From Mycobacterium kansasii ATCC 12478 (lineage in GTDB: Bacteria; Actinomycetota; Actinomycetes; Mycobacteriales; Mycobacteriaceae): a stretch of DNA of 64,000 bases. The stretch covers positions 5,394,001-5,458,000 of the forward strand of contig NC_022663.1 in the NCBI RefSeq assembly GCF_000157895.3, given 5' to 3'. Below are positions 52,266 to 59,907 of the stretch, in pieces. Both the position numbers and the translations under genes were made by a program. How positions within the stretch are numbered: position 1 is the stretch's first letter; each line of letters begins with the position of its first letter. The notes under the pieces were generated by a model. That model was given only the letters and a program-made list of their open reading frames with translations. It did no database searches and was not told the DNA's origin.

Positions 52266-53321
52266 CTACCAAGTGCGCTGCGCGCCGGTGGTCAGTTTGT
52301 CGCCCTTATGGCGCCAGCGCGGCTCTTTGTCCAGGGTGCGGTTGGTGATGCCCCGCAGGTTGCGGATCACGGTTCCGTACAGACCCGACGCGGTGGTGGA
52401 CACCTTGCCGCCCGGCGGCTCGTCCATGAACGGCATGAACTTGTCCGGGAAGCCCGGCATCGTGCAGCCGATGCAGATGCCCCCGACGTTCGGGCACCCA
52501 CCGACACCGTTGATCCAGCCGCGCTTGGGCACGTTGCATTTCACAACGGGACCCCAACAGCCAAGCTTCACAATGCATTTCGGCGAACCGTATTCGGTGG
52601 CGAAGTCGCCCTGCTCGTAGTAACCGGCTCGGTCACAGCCCTCGTGCACGGTTTGCCCGAATAACCACGTGGGCCGTAGCGCGTCGTCGAGCGGAATCAT
52701 CGGCGCCTGGCCGGTCGCCATGTAGAGCAGGTAGGTCAATGTCTCGGCGAGGTTGTCGGGATGAATCGGGCAGCCGGGCACGCAGACGATCGGGATGCCG
52801 GCCTTGCTCTTCCAGTCCCAGCCGAGGTAGTCGGGAACACCCATCGCGCCGGTGGGGTTGCCGGCCATCGCGTGAATGCCGCCATAGGTGGCGCAGGTCC
52901 CGACGGCGACGACCGCGGTGGCCTTGGGTGCCAGCCGGTCGAGCCACTCGCTGGTGGTGATCGGCTGGCCGGTCGCCGGATCATTGCCGAACCCGCACCA
53001 ATAGCCCTCGTCCTTGATCTTTTCGTTGGGTATCGACCCTTCGACGACCAGCACGAAGGGCTCCAATTCGCCGCGATCGGCTTTGAAGAACCAGGCGAGG
53101 AAGTCGTCGGCCCCGCCGGTGGGTCCGCATTCGAAATCGATCAGCGGCCAGTGCACGGCGACCTTGGGGAGGCCGGGAAGCGCTCCGAGAGCGATTTCCT
53201 CGACGCTGGGCTGGGTGGCGGCAGTCAACGCCACCGAATCGCCGTCACAGCTGAGACCTGCATTGATCCACAGAACGTGAATCAATGCTTCTTCTGCTTT
53301 GACTGCTGCTTCTGTTGGCAT
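52266..53321 (-). CDS. hhyS: [NiFe] hydrogenase small subunit, group 1h (HhyS)
   Basis: The 351-aa iron-sulfur subunit carries electrons away from the active site. The first proximal-cluster motif reads LSCDGDSVAL: C25 is followed three residues later by D28, where most hydrogenases have cysteine. This Cys-to-Asp change is known from the actinobacterial-type enzyme of Ralstonia eutropha and is linked to oxygen tolerance. Other ligands lie in VGTCATYGG, VPGCPIH and the CWGPVVKCN/GGCPNVGGICIGCTMPG run. It has no twin-arginine signal or C-terminal anchor, so it is probably cytoplasmic-facing. Confidence 0.97.
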   Translation of the reverse strand: MPTEAAVKAEEALIHVLWINAGLSCDGDSVALTAATQPSVEEIALGALPGLPKVAVHWPLIDFECGPTGGADDFLAWFFKADRGELEPFVLVVEGSIPNEKIKDEGYWCGFGNDPATGQPITTSEWLDRLAPKATAVVAVGTCATYGGIHAMAGNPTGAMGVPDYLGWDWKSKAGIPIVCVPGCPIHPDNLAETLTYLLYMATGQAPMIPLDDALRPTWLFGQTVHEGCDRAGYYEQGDFATEYGSPKCIVKLGCWGPVVKCNVPKRGWINGVGGCPNVGGICIGCTMPGFPDKFMPFMDEPPGGKVSTTASGLYGTVIRNLRGITNRTLDKEPRWRHKGDKLTTGAQRTW

Positions 53322-53544
53322 ATTGCAGCTTTCCGGGGCGAGCTGAAACCCCTGACACTGCCGGAGTCGACCGTCGGCCCACTTGCGCAGCGCTATTTCT
53401 GGGTCTACTCCGTGTCGTCATGCCTTGTCAATGGTTCGCAGGTGGCAACCGATTCGGCATTCGGTGGCCGTCTGTTGTATAGCCTGTCTTTGTTTCTTAC
53501 CATCAGTGCCAGAACGGAATTCGCAATCCGGCATGCCCGTGATC

Positions 53545-53561
53545 ATTGCAAATTGTTTGCA
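53545..53561. promoter_or_regulatory. Nur-box-like nickel operator upstream of hhySL
   Basis: The sequence TTGCAA-ATTGT-TTGCAA exactly fits the Streptomyces Nur-box pattern tTGCaa-N5-ttGCAA as I remember it, and with flanking A and T forms a perfect 19-bp palindrome (53544-53562). It lies 224 bp before the hhyS start, in the hypB-hhyS gap. A second copy lies before nicT, and a Fur-family gene is nearby. Binding is predicted, not shown. Confidence 0.65.
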
Positions 53562-53581
53562 ATTGACGATTCGTCAACGCG

Positions 53582-54355
53582 TTAGCCGGTGGGCACGCCG
53601 CGGACGAACCGACGTAGCCAACCGAACCAGGCAGCCATACCCGCACCCGTGCGCGCACTGACCGGCAAGATCGCCGCGGCCGCATTCACTTGGCGGACAT
53701 GGGCGATGTAGGCCTCCACATCGGCGTCCAGGTAGGGCACCAGGTCAATCTTGTTGAGCAGCACCACATCCACCGAGCGAAACATCACCGGATACTTCAG
53801 CGGTTTGTCCTCGCCTTCGGTGACGGAGTAGACCATGGCCTTCGCGTGCTCGCCGACGTCGAATTCGGCAGGGCAGACCAGATTGCCGACGTTTTCGATG
53901 ATCACCAGGTCCAGGCGGGCCAGGTCCAGACCCGGCAGGGCGCGGTTGACCATGGGTGCGTCCAGATGGCATTCGCCGCCAAAACCGTTGCTGGTGTTGA
54001 GCAGTGACACCTGGGCGCCGCGGCCGCTGAGTTTGGCGGCATCCAGGTCGGTGGCGATGTCGCCCTCGATTATCCCGATTGCGAACTCGCCGGCGAGCTC
54101 GTCGAGCGTGGCTTGCAGCACGGTGGTCTTTCCCGACCCGGGTGAGCTCATCAGGTTGAGCGCGCGGATGCCGTTGCTGTCGAATGCCGCCCGGTTGATA
54201 GTGGCGCGCGCGTCGTTCTCGGCGAAGATGTCTTCGAGGACGTCGATGCGTGCAGCGCCGGTCTGGTAACCGGTGTGGTCCCCGTGGTCGTGGTCGCCGT
54301 GCTCATGCTCGTGGATGTGCACAGTCCCGTCATCGTGTCGGTGAAACCTGCCCAT
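53582..54355 (-). CDS. hypB: Nickel-inserting GTPase HypB
   Basis: The 257-aa product inserts nickel into the large-subunit precursor with HypA, using GTP. It has a His-rich nickel-storage region near the N-terminus (residues about 5-27, HEHEHGDHDHGDH), a P-loop in SSPGSGKTT, the GFGGECHLD metal motif, and NKIDLVPY for guanine recognition. The ATG at 54355 follows AAAGG; a GTG at 54364 would add three residues. It lies 12 bp after hypA. Confidence 0.96.
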   Translation of the reverse strand: MGRFHRHDDGTVHIHEHEHGDHDHGDHTGYQTGAARIDVLEDIFAENDARATINRAAFDSNGIRALNLMSSPGSGKTTVLQATLDELAGEFAIGIIEGDIATDLDAAKLSGRGAQVSLLNTSNGFGGECHLDAPMVNRALPGLDLARLDLVIIENVGNLVCPAEFDVGEHAKAMVYSVTEGEDKPLKYPVMFRSVDVVLLNKIDLVPYLDADVEAYIAHVRQVNAAAAILPVSARTGAGMAAWFGWLRRFVRGVPTG

Positions 54356-54367
54356 TTCCAACACCTT

Positions 54368-54703
54368 TCACGAGACATCGAGCGACGTCACCAGAAATTC
54401 ATTGCCGCGTAGCACCTCGACGTCGGGACTGTCGCAGTGCGGGCACCAGATCGACCAGGCCGAGGTGATTTCCGACCGCCGGCCGCAGGCGCGGCAGCGG
54501 ACCTCGGCGGTGACGCATTCCAGTTCCAACTCGGCGTCCGGCATGTCCGCCGAGTCCCGGACCAGCGTCCAGCAAAACGACAGCGACTCCGGGACCACCT
54601 GCCGAAGCGCGCCCACCCGCACGCGGACGACGTCGACGTGGCGTCCGTCGGCATGTGTCCTGACCACGCCGGCGATCGCCTCGCACAGGGCGAGCTCATG
54701 CAT
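54368..54703 (-). CDS. hypA: Hydrogenase nickel-delivery protein HypA
   Basis: The 111-aa product starts MHELALC, with His2 as the nickel ligand. A zinc site of two CxxC pairs (CRACG and CPHC) is at residues about 70-90. HypA passes nickel to HypB and the hydrogenase. It heads the minus-strand hydrogenase block. The 226 bp upstream contain a perfect 12-bp palindrome TGCTCATGAGCA (54749-54760) that may be part of its promoter. Confidence 0.95.
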   Translation of the reverse strand: MHELALCEAIAGVVRTHADGRHVDVVRVRVGALRQVVPESLSFCWTLVRDSADMPDAELELECVTAEVRCRACGRRSEITSAWSIWCPHCDSPDVEVLRGNEFLVTSLDVS

Positions 54704-54929
54704 GACCGGGCCCGGCGCAGCGTCGCTGGGTGAGCCGAAGCACCAGGGTGCTCATGAGCATGTTCTACACCGTCTACGGTCGATCGAGCTATCGCCGATG
54801 GCGAGGACCGGCTCTCAGATCGACGCTGACGCCAGGAGCGACAACGCGTACCGCAACGGATTTCCGCCTGGTCAATGACTCAAGACACTAGGCCGCCTCG
54901 CCGAGCCGCATCGATCCAATAACTCGTCT

Positions 54930-56537
54930 TCACTGCTTCTGATTGTGGTGTGGGTTGTCTGTCCCGTTGTCTGCCTTAGCATTCCAGGTCCCGGGGATCA
55001 TCGGCATCCGTGCGCCGTCGCCGAGGCCGCTGCCGTCAAGCGTGGCGAAACCCGCCGCTTCGACGAGTGTCTGGGTGCGGGCCGTGCCGCGGGATCCCAG
55101 CGGACCCGCACCCCACGCCGACGCACCTGAAACCTGCTGTTCGTCGGGTCGGGGAGCGGCCAGGTCCCCATCGAGTTCCATCTCGGCGAACTCGTCGCGA
55201 TGTCCCCGTTCGCCGGCCGGCGTCCGTCGGCGCCGACGTGCGCGGGCCTCCCGCCGATCCGATGCCTGCGCGGCCGCGGCGGCCGCGGCCGAATCAGTAG
55301 CTGGCTCCTTCGTCCGGGCACGGGTCGAAAGTCGGGAATCTGACCCGATGGTCGGGCCGCCGACGACGAAGGGGGGAAACCCTTCGATACCGGCCGCTGG
55401 TGTCGGCGCAGGGGTTGACGCGACGATGCCGGCAGCGGGCGCCGGCGCCGCGGCGGGAGCAGTTGCCGAGGCCGTGGCCGTCGAAAGCGTCGGAGCTATC
55501 CCGGCGCCCGGCAATGTCATCGGTAGCATCAGCACCGGCTCCGGGCCGGGTACCGGGATCGCGGCAATCTGGGTGGCAGTCAGGCCGGCAAGTCCGGCGA
55601 AGCCCGTTGCCGCCCCCAGCGTGGCGATGGTTTGGCCGAGGGCAACCGCCAACAGCTGCGGGGACTGGGCTAGCCAGGTGACGATCTGCATGATGTGCGT
55701 CGGCAAATCGAACACCAAGATGCCGAACAGGAACTCAAACGCCGCCACCGGATTGGTGAAGAGGAGCCGCCAGAATTCCTCGCCGTCCTGAAAGAATTCT
55801 AGGGCGCGAGCTAACCACCAGATTGGTTGTCCGGGGTTCGTGTACGCGTCGTAGGGCAACCCGTTGAGGGTGCCGTTCGCGGGGTCCCAGATGATGCGGC
55901 CGCCGCTGATCACTTTCAGTATTTCGGCGATGAGGTTGTCTATCGGGGTGGCGTGGCCTGAATCGCCGGCCTTCCCGGACTCCTGGGCCGGTGTGTTCGA
56001 TTTCAGGATCGGCGGGGCGGGCCCAGTCTGTGGGATCGATGTCACCGCGCTTCCGGATATTGCTTGATAGGTCGCCATAGTCGTCGCGGCCTGAATCCAC
56101 ATGCGCAAATAATCGGCCTCATTGAGCGCAATGGGGATGGTGTTGATCCCGAAGAAATTCGTCGCCACCAAACCTGCGTGGCTGGCATGATTGGCGGCTA
56201 ATTCAGGCAGAGTCGGCATGGCCGCCAATGCGGCCGTGTATGCCGCGGCCAAGGTCTCGTGCCGGGTGGCCGCTGTCGCGGTGTCGGCACTGGCCTGTGC
56301 CAACCAGGCCAGGTAGGGACCGTAGGCGGCCACGAATGCGTCGGCACTGGGCCCCCGCCACACCCCGGCCTGCACCGCGGCCAACAACGTTCCCAGTTCT
56401 GCTGCTACCGCGGCGTATTCGTCGCTCAGTGAGGACCATCCCGCCGCGGCTGTCAGCAACGGTTCTGGACCCGGGCCGCTATTCAGCAACGCTGAATGCA
56501 CCTCCGGAGGTGAGGCCAGCCACACCGGCGCGGTCAT
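54930..56537 (-). CDS. PPE4-like PPE family protein
   Basis: The 535-aa product starts MTAPVWLASPPEVHSALL and has WRGPSADAF, NFFGINTIPIALNEADY and MWIQAATTMATYQA, all close to ESX-3-associated PPE4 (Rv0286). A central Ala/Pro-rich region and a charged C-terminus with MPMIPGTWNA match PPE4 too. Its start overlaps the PE gene stop (ATGA), so the two are a co-translated pair. PPE4 with PE5 functions in siderophore-linked iron uptake in M. tuberculosis. No ESX-3 genes are nearby, so this is a detached paralogous pair. Confidence 0.9.
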   Translation of the reverse strand: MTAPVWLASPPEVHSALLNSGPGPEPLLTAAAGWSSLSDEYAAVAAELGTLLAAVQAGVWRGPSADAFVAAYGPYLAWLAQASADTATAATRHETLAAAYTAALAAMPTLPELAANHASHAGLVATNFFGINTIPIALNEADYLRMWIQAATTMATYQAISGSAVTSIPQTGPAPPILKSNTPAQESGKAGDSGHATPIDNLIAEILKVISGGRIIWDPANGTLNGLPYDAYTNPGQPIWWLARALEFFQDGEEFWRLLFTNPVAAFEFLFGILVFDLPTHIMQIVTWLAQSPQLLAVALGQTIATLGAATGFAGLAGLTATQIAAIPVPGPEPVLMLPMTLPGAGIAPTLSTATASATAPAAAPAPAAGIVASTPAPTPAAGIEGFPPFVVGGPTIGSDSRLSTRARTKEPATDSAAAAAAAQASDRREARARRRRRTPAGERGHRDEFAEMELDGDLAAPRPDEQQVSGASAWGAGPLGSRGTARTQTLVEAAGFATLDGSGLGDGARMPMIPGTWNAKADNGTDNPHHNQKQ

Positions 56538-56842
56538 AGTCCAGCACTGAGGTAGGAAACGGCCGCCACCGCGTCGCCGGTTGCGTAAGTGGTAGCGGAC
56601 TCGGCTACCGCGACACCTGAGCGGCCGAGATCCTCGAGGCCCCGGGCCGCCACGGCAGCGTGTGCGCTGCCACGAACACCGGCCTCGACTGCGCTTTGCA
56701 CCGACACCGGATCTGCAGCCGGCGGGGCCACCACGGTGATCAGCGGAACCGCGGCTGCATGCGCCGCTGCCAGCCGTGTGGTCAATGCTTCGATGGCCGC
56801 GCTCGCGGCGATCAGCCCTTCCGGAACAACGCTCAACGTCAC
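56534..56842 (-). CDS. PE5-like PE family protein
   Basis: From the GTG at 56842 (VTLSVVPEGLIAASAAIEAL), the product is 102 aa, the length of PE5 (Rv0285), and it has the matching PPAADPVSVQ region. GGAGGG lies 7-8 bases before the GTG; an upstream GTG at 56875 would add 11 residues not seen in PE5. It overlaps the PPE4-like gene by 4 bp. A Zur-like site lies 52 bp upstream, paralleling zinc control of ESX-3. Confidence 0.88.
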   Translation of the reverse strand: MTLSVVPEGLIAASAAIEALTTRLAAAHAAAVPLITVVAPPAADPVSVQSAVEAGVRGSAHAAVAARGLEDLGRSGVAVAESATTYATGDAVAAVSYLSAGL

Positions 56843-56893
56843 GACGGTCCCTCCATCTTCGCGCTGCAACTTCACGTAGCATACTATTGAACA

Positions 56894-56908
56894 TGAAAAT
56901 CATTACCA
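56894..56908 (-). promoter_or_regulatory. Zur-box-like site upstream of the PE5/PPE4-like pair
   Basis: TGAAAATCATTACCA matches the actinobacterial Zur pattern TGAAAATCATTTTCA at 13 of 15 positions. It lies 52-66 bp before the PE start codon, a typical repressor position. The left half-site is perfect and the right one has two changes. In M. tuberculosis Zur represses ESX-3 genes including pe5-ppe4. Confidence 0.55.
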
Positions 56909-57262
56909 TATAGCTTCCCGGGTTAGTCGGGCCCCACGGTTGATGTGCGTTCCCCGATGCGGGAACGCCTGCGAGCCGGACCACGGCAGGGTGAGCTGTG
57001 AGGTGCACGGGGGCCCGGCGGGCCGCCGCGGGCGGCACCTGGCGCATCCACTGGGGCGGACAGACCTTCCCATGGCCCAGACGCAGGGTTTAACGAGTGG
57101 ACACGCGGTGTCGCACCGAAAAGACGGCGCTTGCCGTCAGTTTCCGAATCCCCAGGGTCTTACGTCAGGCGTGCCACGTTGGGTCGTAACTCGGGACGCT
57201 GTTTGCATGACGTTTGCTCGGACTGGCCGCCCCGCCGCCGAGGCGCCACAGCACTCATGCGA
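56909..57262. other. Intergenic stretch between the PE5-like gene and nicT
   Basis: About 350 bp lie between the PE upstream region and the end of nicT. A plus-strand open frame that starts here runs antisense into nicT and shows no domain, so I do not call it. I see no other structure. Confidence 0.4.
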
Positions 57263-58399
57263 TCACGTTGCGCTGCTGGCTGCGGTGGTCCACTTTTCTT
57301 CGATGCGGCCGAGGCGCCATACCAGCAGGGCGACGGCCCAGGTGACAACGAACATGCCGACGACCGCGAAGCCGACCACGTTCAGGTCCAATCCGGCGAT
57401 CCACTTCCAGAACGGGCCCCGCCAGCCGAATTCGTCGGCGAACAGGCCGAGCAGTTCGACGCTGCCGATCAGCAACGCGACCGCTACCGACAGTGCGGTG
57501 ATGGTGATGTTGTAGTAGATCTTGCGCACCGGATTGGAGAATGCCCAGCCGTAGGCGAAGTTCATGAACGAACCGTCGATGGTATCCAGCAGGCACATGC
57601 CCGCGGTGAACAGCACCGGCAGGCACAGGATGGCGTACCAGGGCAATCCGGCTGCCGCGCTGGTGCTCGCCAGTACCAGCAGCGCGATTTCGGTGGCGGT
57701 GTCGAAGCCCAGCCCGAACAGCAAACCCACCGGATACATATGCCAGGACTTGGTGATCGCCTTGGTGAACCGCCCGAGGAATCGATTGATCAGTCCTCGG
57801 TTGTCCAGGTGTTGCTCCAGCTCGGCTTCGTTGAACTCGCCACGACGCAACCGGGTGAACACGCGCAGGATACCGGCCAGGACAATGACGTTGAGCACGG
57901 CGATCAGATACAGGAACACTCCGGACACGCCGGTGCCGATCAGGCCGGTGTAGTGGTGCAATGAGGAGGAATCTTGTTGAACCGGTCCGACGATGGCTTT
58001 GACTCCGGTCGCCAGTAATACCGCCAGAGCAAAGACGACGGTGGAGTGGCCCAGCGAGAAGAAGAACCCGGCGGCCAGCGGCCGCTGCCCGTCGTTCATC
58101 AGCTTGCGGGTGGTGTTGTCGATGGCGGCGATGTGGTCGGCATCGAAGGCGTGCCGCATGCCGAGCGTGTATGCGGTCAAGCCGATGCCGATGCCAAATG
58201 CCTTGCCGCCCACGGCGAGTTGCGCGGGCTCCACCAAAGCGATGAGGGTGATCCAGCCAACCAGGTGCAACGCGACGATGACGGCCGACATCGATGCCAG
58301 GCGCCACCACTCCGCTGGTGCCAATACGCCGAGCACCCGGGAGAAACCTGTCGTCTGTGCGGGATATGACGGGCGCCGGTCGAGTTCTCTACGGGCCAT
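57263..58399 (-). CDS. nicT: NicT-family nickel/cobalt permease
   Basis: The 378-aa membrane protein imports Ni2+ or Co2+. The family signature HX4DH is present as H83-AFDA-D88-H89 in RHAFDADHIAAID. About eight helices surround a large loop, and a second signature, LGFDTATEIALL, follows. It matches Rv2856. In this genome it lies beside the hydrogenase locus, a main user of nickel. A Nur-like operator sits 63 bp before the start, so it is probably shut off when nickel is plentiful. Confidence 0.96.
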   Translation of the reverse strand: MARRELDRRPSYPAQTTGFSRVLGVLAPAEWWRLASMSAVIVALHLVGWITLIALVEPAQLAVGGKAFGIGIGLTAYTLGMRHAFDADHIAAIDNTTRKLMNDGQRPLAAGFFFSLGHSTVVFALAVLLATGVKAIVGPVQQDSSSLHHYTGLIGTGVSGVFLYLIAVLNVIVLAGILRVFTRLRRGEFNEAELEQHLDNRGLINRFLGRFTKAITKSWHMYPVGLLFGLGFDTATEIALLVLASTSAAAGLPWYAILCLPVLFTAGMCLLDTIDGSFMNFAYGWAFSNPVRKIYYNITITALSVAVALLIGSVELLGLFADEFGWRGPFWKWIAGLDLNVVGFAVVGMFVVTWAVALLVWRLGRIEEKWTTAASSAT

Positions 58400-58461
58400 G
58401 TTGGTCCTTGCAGCGGCGGGCCGAACGCAACAGGCACGACTGTAGGTTGCGTCCTAAGTTA

Positions 58462-58478
58462 TTGCAAGTCACTTGCAG
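58462..58478. promoter_or_regulatory. Nur-box-like nickel operator upstream of nicT
   Basis: TTGCAA-GTCAC-TTGCAG differs from the Nur-box pattern by a single base and from the hhyS site mainly in the spacer. It lies 63 bp upstream of the nicT ATG and 42 bp after the end of the WhiB-like gene. It is the second of two such sites in the window. Confidence 0.65.
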
Positions 58479-58519
58479 AAGCACCGGGGGTTTGTCGCCG
58501 GTGAACATCGCGTCGCGCG

Positions 58520-58900
58520 CTACACGCTGGCGGCGCCGGTCCCAGCTGCCGCGGCGTGGTGGTTGCGCCGGGTGGCGATGAAGGCCGCCCAGGACTTCAC
58601 CTCGGGGTGCTGCTTGAGGAGGGCACGACGCTGGCGTTCCGTCAGGCCGCCCCAGATCCCGTACTCGACGCGGTTGTCGAGAGCATCGGCGGCGCACTCG
58701 AGAATCACCGGGCAGTTCCGGCAGATCGTCGCCGCTTCCCGCTGGGCGGCGCCGCGCACGAACAATTCCTCCGGGTCGATGTTGCGGCACCGGGCTTGGG
58801 ACACCCACGCGGCCCGGGCCTCGGCGTCCGAGCCATAGGGAGGGCGGTGAACTGCAGTAATGGCGCCGGTTTGCGCGGCGTCGTTCCGGATTTTTGGCAC
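58520..58900 (-). CDS. WhiB4-like iron-sulfur regulator
   Basis: The 126-aa product has four cysteines (C38, C60, C63, C69) for an oxygen- and NO-sensitive [4Fe-4S] cluster, the GIWGG turn (81-85) and a basic C-terminus for DNA contact. It is very close to WhiB4 (Rv3681c) in DPEELFVRGAAQREAA and TERQRRALLKQHPEV. WhiB4 controls redox balance. The start is a GTG at 58900. It lies upstream of nicT on the same strand and is divergent from the fur-like gene, so it may link oxygen or redox state to hydrogenase expression. Confidence 0.9.
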   Translation of the reverse strand: MPKIRNDAAQTGAITAVHRPPYGSDAEARAAWVSQARCRNIDPEELFVRGAAQREAATICRNCPVILECAADALDNRVEYGIWGGLTERQRRALLKQHPEVKSWAAFIATRRNHHAAAAGTGAASV

Positions 58901-59371
58901 AAGAATCCCCCAAGGCTGCGGCCGGCGTCAACAGATGAACTTTTCGAACGGCCTGTTTTGCCCGCGGCCAAGTGCGTGCCCGCGCCAGATTCGGCGGCGG
59001 CTCAACCCCCTGTCATGCTCATCCCCGCCGGTGCGGGGATAGAGCGGTGTCGAACAGGCGTCTGTCGCGACAGTACGAAAAGGCGCCAGGTAGCGCCTAG
59101 GGCCGATTGTCACCACCGGAGAGGCTTCAAATCCCTTGTGGCTGTGACCATCGTCCTTGCCGGGCGCCGTGCCGGATCTGCCCCGCGGGTCCGGGTGCGC
59201 GGCCCCGCCGAGATTGCCGGCGCCCGGCAGTCGGCGTCCGCATCGGGCCAAGCCCGGGACGTGGTGGCGGGTCCCCCGGCGCGCGGGACGTGCCGCCATC
59301 AGCTGACTCCTCAGCACCCCGCGCCGGACGGGATACTGGCGAACCCGGCCTTGCGGCGCGACACTGAACGG
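58901..59371. other. Divergent region between whiB4-like and fur-like genes, with a hairpin
   Basis: No gene is supported in these 470 bp; the long plus-strand frame is arginine-rich and domain-free before the Fur start. At 59021-59040, ATCCCCGC-CGGT-GCGGGGAT is a perfect 8-bp stem with a 4-base loop. It may be a terminator or attenuator in the fur-like leader. I see no TTGCAA pair here. Confidence 0.45.
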
Positions 59372-59905
59372 GTGACGTCAAAGCCGTCGGGCCTGGACCC
59401 GGCCGTCACTGAACGGATCGGTCGGCTCCTGCGTGCCCACGGCCTGCGGCGGATGCCCTCGCGGATTCAGGTGCTGGCGGTCCTCGAACCGGTTAACGGC
59501 CATCTGTCGGTGGCCGAGATTCATCAGCGGTTGACCGCCTGCCTGTCCGCCGAGACCCAGCCGCCCGACCTGGCCACCGTCTACCGCACCGTGACCACCC
59601 TGGTCGACCAGGGGGTGTTGCATGCGTTGACCCTCGATGGGGGGGTAACCACCTACGGGCTGGCCACCGCGCCGCACCACCATGCGGTGTGCACCCGGTG
59701 TGGGGCGATCATCGAAGTGCCCGCGCGGCAGCTGAGCTCGGCGCTGGAGCACGCGATGGCGGGCAGCTCGTTCGCGCTGTCGGAGCGGGCCGGTCTGACG
59801 CTGCGCGGCCTGTGCCCGGCGTGTCAGGACATCGTGCAGGATCTGGGCGACGCGACCGATCCGCGCCCTCCCCGGAGACGCGATCCTGCGCAGCGCCGGC
59901 GCTGA
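59372..59905 (+). CDS. Fur-family metal regulator, candidate nickel regulator (Nur)
   Basis: The 177-aa product has a winged-helix N-terminus (MPSRIQVLAVLEPVNGHLSV, then DLATVYRTVTTLVDQGVL) and a dimerisation domain with HHH at 102-104 and two CxxC pairs (C107/C110 and C148/C151), as in Fur, Zur and Nur. It lies beside nicT and the hydrogenase, and Nur-box-like sites precede both, so Nur is the best guess; Zur is the alternative given the Zur-like site at 56894. The GTG at 59372 was chosen because upstream sequence is non-coding in character. Confidence 0.85.
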   Translation: MTSKPSGLDPAVTERIGRLLRAHGLRRMPSRIQVLAVLEPVNGHLSVAEIHQRLTACLSAETQPPDLATVYRTVTTLVDQGVLHALTLDGGVTTYGLATAPHHHAVCTRCGAIIEVPARQLSSALEHAMAGSSFALSERAGLTLRGLCPACQDIVQDLGDATDPRPPRRRDPAQRRR

Positions 59906-59907
59906 CG

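Noticed and set aside
56940..57515. 191-aa plus-strand frame starting between the PE gene and nicT
   Set aside because: It runs antisense through nicT for half its length and shows no known domain or credible codon pattern.
59021..59040. ATCCCCGC-CGGT-GCGGGGAT resembles the core of a type I-E CRISPR repeat
   Set aside because: Only one copy is present, with no spacers and no cas genes in the window. It is better treated as a simple hairpin.
58556..59371. Long plus-strand frame continuous with the Fur gene, which would give a 449-aa protein
   Set aside because: The upstream part is antisense to the WhiB gene, arginine-rich and without domains; Fur proteins are about 130-180 aa.
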